A stretch of DNA of 20,039 bases from Alphaproteobacteria bacterium. GTDB lineage: Bacteria; Pseudomonadota; Alphaproteobacteria; Sphingomonadales; SMXR01. The notes beneath the pieces were generated by a model. That model was not told where the DNA came from. It saw only the letters and a list, made by a program, of their open reading frames with translations, and searched no databases. Position numbers and translations under genes: made by a program. The stretch spans positions 1 to 20,039 of the forward strand of contig SMXR01000005.1 of assembly GCA_004356215.1 (NCBI GenBank), written 5' to 3'. Positions 14,234-20,039 of the stretch are shown in pieces (position 1 is the stretch's first letter; the number at the start of each line of letters is the position of its first letter).

Positions 14234-14316
14234 GGTGCAAAAACCACTTATGCACGCAGAAAGGGCCTCACCAGTGAAACCTGTGCGTGCGAATCGATTA
14301 AAAAAGAAGCGAAAGA

Positions 14317-14583
14317 TCAGGAGGCGATGGAATTGATTCGGGTTTCAAGCCGGGAAATTTTTCTGGACGCGGTGTTTTTATGATAAACGCCTTTGGTGGC
14401 GCCCTTGGAAATTTCCGACTTGGCGATCTTGAAAGCCTCAGCCGCACCAGATTTGTCTCCGGCGGCAACAGCAGCATCAACCTTTTTCACATGGGTGCGA
14501 ATCCGTGAAAGACGGTTTTTATTAATCGCGGTGCGCCGGTCGTTGCGGCGGATTCGTTTTTTTGCCTGTAGCGTATTGGCCAT
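14317..14583 (-). CDS. rpsT: 30S ribosomal protein S20
   Basis: The 88-residue basic protein binds 16S rRNA early in small-subunit assembly. The start MANTLQAKKRIRRNDRR is the classic S20 N-terminus, and the rest is the expected Lys/Arg/Ala-rich three-helix bundle ending in RKISRLETRINSIAS. I choose ATG 14581-14583 rather than the in-frame TTG nine bases upstream, because S20 starts with MAN and AAAGG lies about 10 bases before it. It has its own promoter (14637-14665) and terminator (14196-14233), so it is a single-gene unit, as is usual for rpsT. Confidence 0.97.
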   Translation of the reverse strand: MANTLQAKKRIRRNDRRTAINKNRLSRIRTHVKKVDAAVAAGDKSGAAEAFKIAKSEISKGATKGVYHKNTASRKISRLETRINSIAS

Positions 14584-14636
14584 TTTTACCAAACCTTTAT
14601 CTCGTTTTATCTTACCCCGCTGATGCGGACTGGGGC

Positions 14637-14665
14637 TGTATAACGGCCCCGGCGGTGCTGGTCAA
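14637..14665 (-). promoter_or_regulatory. Sigma-70-type promoter of rpsT
   Basis: On the minus strand TTGACC (14660-14665) and TATACA (14637-14642) are separated by exactly 17 bases. The -35 matches the TTGACA consensus at 5 of 6 positions and the -10 matches TATAAT at 4 of 6. Transcription would start about 45-50 bases before the rpsT ATG. It lies in the short gap after the enoyl-CoA hydratase stop, the right place for rpsT. Confidence 0.75.
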
Positions 14666-14695
14666 CACCTTAAGCAAGGGTCCTGAATATATTTT

Positions 14696-15472
14696 CTACT
14701 TGTTTTTAAAGCTGGGAGAGCGCTTATCGGTAAACGCCGTCATGCCTTCTTTTTGATCTTCGGTAGCAAACAGCGCATGGAACACCCGGCGTTCATAACG
14801 CACCCCTTCACTTAGGCTCATTTCATAGGCGCGGTTGACCGCTTCCTTGGCCACCATCAACGAGGGCAGCGATAATTCGGCAATGCCTTTGGCCACTTTC
14901 AGGACCTCATCCTGAAATCCATCCAAAGGAAAGATGCGACTGACAAGCCCCGAACGTTCAGCCTCGATGGCGTCCATCATGCGCCCGGTCAAAATCATAT
15001 CCATGGCCTTGGATTTACCGATAAAACGGGTCAGGCGCTGGGTGCCACCGGCTCCCGGAATGACACCAAGTTTAATCTCGGGCTGGCCAAACTTGGCATT
15101 TTCAGCACACAGGATGAAATCACACATCATCGCCAGCTCACAGCCCCCGCCCAGGGCATAGCCAGCAACCGCGGCGATGATCGGTTTCCTGACGCGGGTG
15201 GCTTCTTCCCAGTTGGCGGTGATGAAGTCTTCAAAAAAGACATCCATATACCCCTTAAACACCATTTCTTTTATATCCGCCCCGGCGGCAAAAGCCTTGT
15301 CGCTGCCGGTAAGAATAATCACAGTGATTTTTTTATCCTTCTCCAGGGCCCTAAGGGCAGCCGTCAATTCATCCATCATTTGACCGTTTAGGGCATTCAG
15401 GGCATCGGGCCGGTTGAGGGTGACGATGCCAACACCGTCTTTCTTTTCCAAAAGGATAGTTTTATACGCCAT
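14696..15472 (-). CDS. Enoyl-CoA hydratase
   Basis: The 258-residue crotonase-fold enzyme hydrates trans-2-enoyl-CoA to 3-hydroxyacyl-CoA, probably in fatty acid beta-oxidation. The oxyanion-hole segment AFAAGADIKEM (about 60-70) and AGYALGGGCELAMMCDF (103-119) are typical. Both catalytic glutamates are present: Glu112 in GGCELAMMCD and Glu132 in GQPEIKLGVIPGAGGTQRL, 20 residues apart as in characterised hydratases. KEAVNRAYE and RRVFHALFATEDQKEGM near the end are also typical. It resembles short-chain (mitochondrial ECHS1-like) hydratases. It lies on the same strand as the small exported gene (77 bases after it) and mutM, and its place between mutM and rpsT is a conserved alphaproteobacterial arrangement as I recall, not a functional pathway cluster. 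Confidence 0.93.
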   Translation of the reverse strand: MAYKTILLEKKDGVGIVTLNRPDALNALNGQMMDELTAALRALEKDKKITVIILTGSDKAFAAGADIKEMVFKGYMDVFFEDFITANWEEATRVRKPIIAAVAGYALGGGCELAMMCDFILCAENAKFGQPEIKLGVIPGAGGTQRLTRFIGKSKAMDMILTGRMMDAIEAERSGLVSRIFPLDGFQDEVLKVAKGIAELSLPSLMVAKEAVNRAYEMSLSEGVRYERRVFHALFATEDQKEGMTAFTDKRSPSFKNK

Positions 15473-15549
15473 GATCTGTCTTTCAAATTTTTACAAGTGT
15501 TGTTTTTCTAGTCTCTGTTTGCGCTCAAGAAAAGAGTTTTTTGTTTTAT

Positions 15550-15927
15550 TTATGAAGTCGGTTTCAAGTCAAACATTAATTCCAGCGGTTCAACCTGCAT
15601 TACTGAAACGTTTAAATATTCCTGATCACGGTTGAAAGTTAAACCGGGCGAAGCCTGGTCCTGGAGCAACTCCCAGCCAAGCTGGTAAAGTGCTTCCTGG
15701 TAAAATCCCAGCGCCGCTTGGGAAGAAACATCCCCCTTCAACACCACATGAATTATGCGCCCCTCAGGTTTATCAAAAATGATTCTTTGGTCCAAATCTT
15801 CAACAAGGCCTGCCATCACCGGGATCCCGACCAGGTTTTCCAGGTTCGGCGGCTCTTCCGCGCCCGCCACGGTGGCCAACAGGCCAACCGCCGCCATCAA
15901 AACTGCAATTAACGGAAAACGTGCCAT
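15550..15927 (-). CDS. Small exported protein of unknown function
   Basis: The 125-residue protein begins with Arg3 and a hydrophobic stretch (about 5-20), with likely signal-peptidase cleavage after VAGA (about 20-23), so the mature part of about 102 residues is periplasmic. It contains FDKPEGRIIHVVLKGDVSSQ (about 51-70) and FYQEALYQLGWELL (about 75-88), then a strand-rich end. The EGR...FY...LGW pattern looks like a small alpha-beta domain in which helix 75-88 packs on the sheet. I have seen similar proteins beside alphaproteobacterial mutM or enoyl-CoA hydratase genes but know no function. It starts 51 bases after the mutM stop on the same strand and probably shares its transcript. Confidence 0.8.
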   Translation of the reverse strand: MARFPLIAVLMAAVGLLATVAGAEEPPNLENLVGIPVMAGLVEDLDQRIIFDKPEGRIIHVVLKGDVSSQAALGFYQEALYQLGWELLQDQASPGLTFNRDQEYLNVSVMQVEPLELMFDLKPTS

Positions 15928-15978
15928 GGAATTACCCTATCAGGTGGCGACAGCCATGAAAAGCGCCGATGGTGCTGC

Positions 15979-16818
15979 TCAGGTCTGGCAGCGCGGGCAA
16001 TAAAAGGTCGATCGCGCGTTTTGTACAATACGCCGGACCGCGCCCCCACAGCCCCTGCTTCGGCACCCCCTTCCCGCCCGGTCGTAAACATCAAAGTGAT
16101 GCTGAAAATAGCCCAATTCGCCATTAACCCGGACATAATCCTTTAATGAAGAACCGCCGGATTTCAGCGCCTCCCGCAAAACCGCCCGAACCATGGCCAC
16201 CAACGTTTCAATGCGGGCCAGGGAGACCGACCCGGCTTTGCGGGTTGGGTGGATATGGGCCCGGTAGAGCGCTTCCGAGACATATATATTGCCAAGGCCG
16301 GCGATAATCCTTTGATCCAGCAGAGCGGCCTTGATGGTGCAGGTTTTGCCAGCAAGAGCGGCCTTCAGAGCAGGGCCATTAAAGGCATTGGACAGCGGCT
16401 CAACGCCAAGGTTTTTTATAAGCGGGTGCAAAGGGAGGTTATCGGTTTTCGAAAATGCCACCAGGCCAAAACGCCGCGGGTCGTGATAAACCAGGCGCAT
16501 ACCCCCCGCCGTTTCCCAGAAAAAGTGATCGTGTTTCGCCGGCTTGAACGGCGTATTGGCCTCAAACCTCGAGATCAATATCTGGCCACTCATCCCCAGG
16601 TGCAAAATTACCGACAGGCCGCCTGCCATATCGATAAGAATATATTTGGCGCGGCGGTGAAGCTGGATAATTCGTCTGCCGGTCAGTTTTTTGGCAAAAT
16701 CTTCCGGGATCGGCAGCCGCAATTTCCGGCTAAAGGCTCCGGCCTTGGTAATCACCTGGCCTTCAAGATGGGGGATAAGGCCAAGGCGGACGGTTTCAAC
16801 TTCAGGCAGCTCTGGCAT
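15979..16818 (-). CDS. mutM: Formamidopyrimidine-DNA glycosylase
   Basis: The 279-residue bifunctional glycosylase/AP lyase removes 8-oxoguanine and ring-opened purines. Pro2 and Glu3 of MPELPEVETVR supply the catalytic nucleophile and acid. HRRAKYILI carries the conserved Lys near residue 58, and the helix-two-turn-helix region contains LLDQRIIAGLGNIYVSEALY (about 185-204). The C-terminal zinc finger reads GCRSRGCGG...TFYCPRCQT: a CX4C first pair instead of the common CX2C, which I believe is normal in alphaproteobacterial MutM. The Arg in RSTFYCP that contacts DNA is present. AGGGA precedes the ATG. It is divergent from ubiE across 78 bases. Confidence 0.96.
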   Translation of the reverse strand: MPELPEVETVRLGLIPHLEGQVITKAGAFSRKLRLPIPEDFAKKLTGRRIIQLHRRAKYILIDMAGGLSVILHLGMSGQILISRFEANTPFKPAKHDHFFWETAGGMRLVYHDPRRFGLVAFSKTDNLPLHPLIKNLGVEPLSNAFNGPALKAALAGKTCTIKAALLDQRIIAGLGNIYVSEALYRAHIHPTRKAGSVSLARIETLVAMVRAVLREALKSGGSSLKDYVRVNGELGYFQHHFDVYDRAGRGCRSRGCGGAVRRIVQNARSTFYCPRCQT

Positions 16819-16896
16819 CGGCTTTCCCTAAATGTGCTCTGGCGTAACCGGGCACGCTGGGTTAAGGTTCCGCCAATATTTAGCAGGTAATTTTGA

Positions 16897-17703
16897 ATGG
16901 CTGGCAAAAAAAATACTGAGACCGCAAAAAGCGGGGCTACGGCACCGGTGAACCAGGACCATTTCGGGTTTAAGAATGTGCCTGAAGGGGCCCGGCAGGA
17001 TATGGTCAATGACGTTTTTGACAAGGTTGCAAGCAAATATGACCTGATGAATGATGCCATGTCAGGGGGCTTGCACCGGGTCTGGAAACGCCACCTGATC
17101 AACCGCCTGAGGCCCCGGGCGGGAATGAAGCTGCTCGACGTTGCTGGCGGCACCGGCGATATTGCATTCCGTTTCCTGGATGCTCTGGGCAAACCTGAAG
17201 AGGGGGGCCCGCCATCGGTCACGGTGTGTGATATCAACCCCAATATGCTTGAGGTTGGCCGCGACCGCGCCATGGATCTTGGCTATTGGAAGAATATTGA
17301 ATGGGTTGAGGGCAACGCTGAAAACCTGCCCTTTGAGGATGAGAGTTTTGACGCCACCACCATTGCCTTTGGCATTCGCAATGTCACCCGCCTTGAGGCT
17401 GCGATCAAGGAAGCCCATCGCATTTTAAAACCGGGTGGGCGGTACCTGGTTCTGGAATTTTCCTCAACAACGCTCCCCTTGATTAAAAACCTCTATGATT
17501 GGTATTCGTTCAACGTCATCCCGACATTAGGCCGGGCAATCACCGGGGATGAAGAGTCTTACCGTTATCTGGTGGAAAGCATTCGCAAGTTTCCAAGGCC
17601 GGAAGACTTTGCCGGAATGATGGAAAACGCAGGGTTCATCCGGGTTTCCCGTGATCAATTAGCCGGGGGAGTCGTCACCCTTTACAGCGGCTGGAAGGTT
17701 TAA
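16897..17703 (+). CDS. ubiE: Ubiquinone/menaquinone biosynthesis C-methyltransferase
   Basis: The 268-residue SAM-dependent enzyme performs the C-methylation step of ubiquinone (and, where made, menaquinone) synthesis at the membrane surface. The UbiE signature FDKVASKYDLMNDAMSGGLHR occupies about 41-61, SAM-binding motif I is LLDVAGGTGDIA (79-90), and AFGIRNV plus HRILKPGGRYLVLEFS follow in their usual order, ending in SGWKV. A polar N-terminal extension of about 20 residues precedes the conserved part. GCAGG lies upstream of the ATG. ubiB begins 4 bases after its stop, so the two are surely one operon, probably continuing into coaBC. Confidence 0.96.
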   Translation: MAGKKNTETAKSGATAPVNQDHFGFKNVPEGARQDMVNDVFDKVASKYDLMNDAMSGGLHRVWKRHLINRLRPRAGMKLLDVAGGTGDIAFRFLDALGKPEEGGPPSVTVCDINPNMLEVGRDRAMDLGYWKNIEWVEGNAENLPFEDESFDATTIAFGIRNVTRLEAAIKEAHRILKPGGRYLVLEFSSTTLPLIKNLYDWYSFNVIPTLGRAITGDEESYRYLVESIRKFPRPEDFAGMMENAGFIRVSRDQLAGGVVTLYSGWKV

Positions 17704-17707
17704 GGGC

Positions 17708-19153
17708 ATGGCCAGAGGGTTTAAAAACGCCGCACGTTTCTTCCAGGTTGGCTGGACCTTGGGCCGCTATGACGCGCTATTTTTTCTAAGAGGGGCGCCC
17801 AAAAAATACACCCGGCTTCATTTTTGGATCGGGATTTTATCGACTCTGGCGCCAACCAAATCTTCAATAAAATCCCTTGAACCCGGCGCCAGGCTGGCCA
17901 AGGCGCTTAATATTCTCGGCCCCGCCTACATCAAGCTGGGCCAAACCTTCGCCACCCGCTCAGACCTGGTTGGCGATGAAACCGCAGCGCATTTGCGGTT
18001 GTTGCAGGACAGTTTGCCGAGTGTACCAACCGATGAGATTATCGCCGCCATCGAGGCCGACCAGGAAAAATCGATCGATGAACTTTTTTCACATTTTGAT
18101 CCCGAGCCCAAGGCCGCGGCTTCGATTGCCCAGGTTCACTTCGCAGTAACCAAAGAGGGGGAAGAGGTTGCCGTCAAGGTGCTTCGCCCGGGCATTGAAG
18201 AGGCTATGGCGCGGGATATCGAAAGCTTTGAATGGCTGGCCGGCATTTTTGAAAAATACATGGCGCGGGCACGGCGCCTAAAACTGAAAGAGGTGGTAGC
18301 GACCCTGAAAGAAACCGTCACGGTTGAGCTTGACCTGCGCATGGAGGCGGCAGCGGCAACCGAGTTGGCGGAGAACATGAAGACCGAGAAGGGTTATCGC
18401 ATCCCCCGGATCGATTGGGCCCGGACCAGCCGCCGGGTGCTGACAATGGAGCGCGTTAAAGGAACGCCAATCCATGAATATAAAAACAAAAAGAAAGCCA
18501 AGAAAATTTCCGAGACCATCGTTCGGGTATTTTTAACCCAAGCGATCAGGGACGGATTTTTCCATGCTGATTTGCACCAGGGAAATTTCTTTATCGAGAC
18601 CGACGGCACCCTGGTGGCGGTTGATTTTGGCATCATGGGCAGGCTGGACAAACCCAGCCGCAAGTACCTGGCTGAAATATTATGGGGTTTTCACTCCCGC
18701 AATTATCAGCTTATTGCCGATGTTCATTTCCAGGCCGGGTATGTTCCCAAGGATCAATCCCGGGAACTTTTTGCCCAAGCCATGCGGGCGCTGGCGGAAC
18801 CGATTATGGACCGGCCCTTGAAAGAAGTTTCGCCGGGGGATTTTTTATTGCAAATGTTCAGGACCGCTGAGAAATTTTCCATGGAGACCCAGCCCCAGCT
18901 GCTGACCCTGCAACGCTCGATGGTCATGGTCGAAGGTTTGGCATTAACCCTGGATAAAGACGTCAATATGTGGGCGATTTCAAAACCGGTGCTGGAAAAC
19001 TGGGCCGGGGGGCTTTTTGGGCCGGGGGCCAAGTTTGCCGAGGCGATTGAAATTTTGAAGTCATTTTTAAAGCTTTTACCGGACTTTACCGGGCTATTGC
19101 GGGCCATTTTAACCGAATTCGAAAAAAGAATGGCGCCAAAAAAAGCGGCCTGA
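17708..19153 (+). CDS. ubiB: UbiB, atypical kinase-like ubiquinone biosynthesis protein
   Basis: The 481-residue ADCK/UbiB-family protein is an ATPase needed for ubiquinone synthesis. The UbiB-specific KxGQ motif is YIKLGQTFATR (74-84, with Lys76 and Gln79). The alanine-rich nucleotide loop is KAAASIAQVH (135-144), the kinase lysine is Lys157 in VAVKVLRPG, the catalytic-loop equivalent is HADLHQGN and the metal-binding motif is VDFGIMG, so the active site is intact. The usual C-terminal pair of hydrophobic helices is not evident: the protein ends LLRAILTEFEKRMAPKKAA with only weakly hydrophobic helices. It follows ubiE by 4 bases with AAGG at good spacing. Confidence 0.95.
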   Translation: MARGFKNAARFFQVGWTLGRYDALFFLRGAPKKYTRLHFWIGILSTLAPTKSSIKSLEPGARLAKALNILGPAYIKLGQTFATRSDLVGDETAAHLRLLQDSLPSVPTDEIIAAIEADQEKSIDELFSHFDPEPKAAASIAQVHFAVTKEGEEVAVKVLRPGIEEAMARDIESFEWLAGIFEKYMARARRLKLKEVVATLKETVTVELDLRMEAAAATELAENMKTEKGYRIPRIDWARTSRRVLTMERVKGTPIHEYKNKKKAKKISETIVRVFLTQAIRDGFFHADLHQGNFFIETDGTLVAVDFGIMGRLDKPSRKYLAEILWGFHSRNYQLIADVHFQAGYVPKDQSRELFAQAMRALAEPIMDRPLKEVSPGDFLLQMFRTAEKFSMETQPQLLTLQRSMVMVEGLALTLDKDVNMWAISKPVLENWAGGLFGPGAKFAEAIEILKSFLKLLPDFTGLLRAILTEFEKRMAPKKAA

Positions 19154-19223
19154 CCACCCCCTTTAATTTGCTTAAGGGTGCGCTTATCTGTAAAAGGCTG
19201 AGTCTGAAAAACTGGCAACCATT

Positions 19224-20039
19224 ATGGCTGATATTAAAAATAAAAAGATCCTGATGATCATCGGCGGCGGTATCGCCGCTTATAAGGCACTCGAGCTTAT
19301 CCGGCGCCTGAAGGAAAAAGGTGCCCATGTCCGGGCCATCCTGACCGATGGCGGCGCCCAGTTTATTACTCCGCTGTCGGTAGCCAGCCTGACCGGTGAG
19401 AAAGTTTATACCGATCTGTTTTCGCTGAAGGATGAAACCGAGATGGGCCATATCAGGCTTTCCCGCGAGGCTGATCTGTTGCTTGTGGTTCCTGCAACCG
19501 CCAATCTTTTGGCGAAGATGGCCAATGGCATCGCTGATGACCTGGCTTCGACTACCTTGCTCGCCACCAACAAACCGGTGATAGCCGCACCAACTATGAA
19601 TATGGAAATGTGGGCCAAACCATCGACAATGCGCAATATTGCCCAGCTTAAGGCCGATGGCATTGAGATTATTTCACCCGAAGATGGCGAGCTGGCCTGC
19701 GGCGAAGTGGGGGCCGGGCGGTTGGCCACGGTTGAGGTGATCCGGGATACGGTTATCCAGTTTTTCAAAGGACACAAAGGCCCCTTGGATGGCAGAAAAG
19801 TTCTGGTTACCGCCGGGCCGACCCACGAACCGATTGATCCGGTGCGCTATATCGCCAATCGCTCATCCGGCAAACAGGGGTATGCCATCGCCGGCGCCTT
19901 TTCCCGTTTCGGAGCGGATACCCTGCTGGTCTCCGGCCCCACCCACCTAGAGACACCTGCGGATGTTACGCGCATCGATGTCGAAACCGCAACGGAAATG
20001 TGGCGCGCGGTTCAGAACAACCTTCCCTATGACGTGGCC
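19224..20039 (+). CDS. coaBC: Bifunctional phosphopantothenoylcysteine decarboxylase/synthetase (3' truncated by window edge)
   Basis: The frame is open from ATG 19224 to the window end (272 codons), so the CoaB half is incomplete. The protein couples 4'-phosphopantothenate to cysteine (CoaB) and decarboxylates the product (CoaC) to 4'-phosphopantetheine, a coenzyme A precursor. The CoaC domain (about 7-180) has the flavin-binding ILMIIGGGIAAYKALELIRR start, catalytic His76 in GHIRLSREAD, PATANLLAKMANGIADDL (90-107), the PxMNxxMW motif as PTMNMEMW (123-130) and catalytic Cys159 in ACGEVGAGRLA. The CoaB domain begins at about 190 with GRKVLVTAGPTHEPIDPVR and ANRSSGKQGYAIA. It lies 70 bases after ubiB; that gap has an imperfect CCCTTTAA/TTAAGGG inverted repeat but no clear terminator, so read-through is likely. 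Confidence 0.95.
   Translation, partial: MADIKNKKILMIIGGGIAAYKALELIRRLKEKGAHVRAILTDGGAQFITPLSVASLTGEKVYTDLFSLKDETEMGHIRLSREADLLLVVPATANLLAKMANGIADDLASTTLLATNKPVIAAPTMNMEMWAKPSTMRNIAQLKADGIEIISPEDGELACGEVGAGRLATVEVIRDTVIQFFKGHKGPLDGRKVLVTAGPTHEPIDPVRYIANRSSGKQGYAIAGAFSRFGADTLLVSGPTHLETPADVTRIDVETATEMWRAVQNNLPYDVA

Larger units (their letters stand above)
13768..14316. other. dnaA-rpsT intergenic region, candidate replication origin
   Basis: This 549-base stretch has no supported gene. It contains one perfect DnaA box (14075-14083), near matches TTATGCACG at 14248-14256 and TTTTTCACC at 13798-13806, an AT-rich run at about 14118-14142, three GANTC sites (13852, 14138, 14291) and, at its right end, the rpsT terminator. 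A gap next to dnaA with a DnaA box is a classic origin setting, but the number of boxes is low. In Caulobacter, and I believe in many other alphaproteobacteria, the origin lies near hemE instead, and hemE is not in this window. The dnaA promoter must also lie here; I could not place it. Confidence 0.5.

Noticed and set aside
14031..14336. 101-residue plus-strand ORF in the candidate origin
   Set aside because: It runs through the DnaA box, the rpsT terminator and the end of rpsT; low-complexity basic tail and no domain.
16020..16100. MutM zinc finger with CX4C instead of CX2C as a defect
   Set aside because: All four cysteines and the DNA-contacting Arg are present, and the longer spacing is, as I recall, normal for alphaproteobacterial MutM.
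19160..19184. Inverted repeat CCCTTTAA / TTAAGGG as terminator between ubiB and coaBC
   Set aside because: Imperfect short stem and no T-run follows; more likely chance in an operon spacer.
1..20039. Search for CRISPR arrays, prophage, toxin-antitoxin or defence genes
   Set aside because: No regularly spaced repeats and no matching gene families seen; the window is mostly core housekeeping genes.

Overview
The window is a chromosomal segment of a mid-GC alphaproteobacterium, probably a free-living, respiring member of the Rhodospirillales or a related order. The evidence is the block dnaA-dnaN-recF-gyrB, the arrangement rpsT / enoyl-CoA hydratase / mutM divergent from ubiE-ubiB-coaBC that is familiar from alphaproteobacteria, a DUF3126 protein, ubiquinone-biosynthesis genes and a Sco-type cytochrome oxidase assembly factor. 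Assignment below class level is inference only.

Layout. (1) 1-5340 is a mosaic of small transcription units on both strands: the tail of an unidentified gene, a membrane sensor histidine kinase, a convergent lipoprotein of unknown function, tRNA-Arg(ACG), a DUF3126 protein, an intergenic palindromic element that looks like a small non-autonomous repeat, a SleB-type cell-wall hydrolase, an exported ankyrin protein, and a SCO1/SenC plus YcgN-type pair. (2) 5337-13767 is a long minus-strand block transcribed dnaA, dnaN, recF, gyrB, then a class A penicillin-binding protein. The 273-bp dnaA-dnaN gap holds a tandem 20-bp repeat, a 14-bp palindrome and a hairpin. (3) 13768-14316 is the gene-free stretch between dnaA and rpsT, with one perfect DnaA box, two near matches, an AT-rich run and the rpsT terminator. 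It is the best replication-origin candidate here. (4) 14317-16818 is minus-strand mutM, a small exported protein, enoyl-CoA hydratase and rpsT, the last with a clear promoter and terminator of its own. (5) 16897-20039 is plus-strand ubiE, ubiB and coaBC, the last cut by the window edge.

How they work together: DnaA, the beta clamp, RecF and GyrB handle initiation, processivity, gap repair and supercoiling around a probable origin. MutM repairs oxidised guanine. UbiE and UbiB make ubiquinone, CoaBC makes the 4'-phosphopantetheine precursor of coenzyme A, and the hydratase uses CoA thioesters. The penicillin-binding protein and the SleB-like hydrolase build and cut peptidoglycan.

The region is mostly conserved housekeeping sequence. 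I found no defence system, prophage, CRISPR array or integrase. The most notable observations are the candidate origin, the intergenic palindromic element at 2715-2837, the repeat cluster upstream of dnaN, and a UbiB without the usual C-terminal membrane hairpin.
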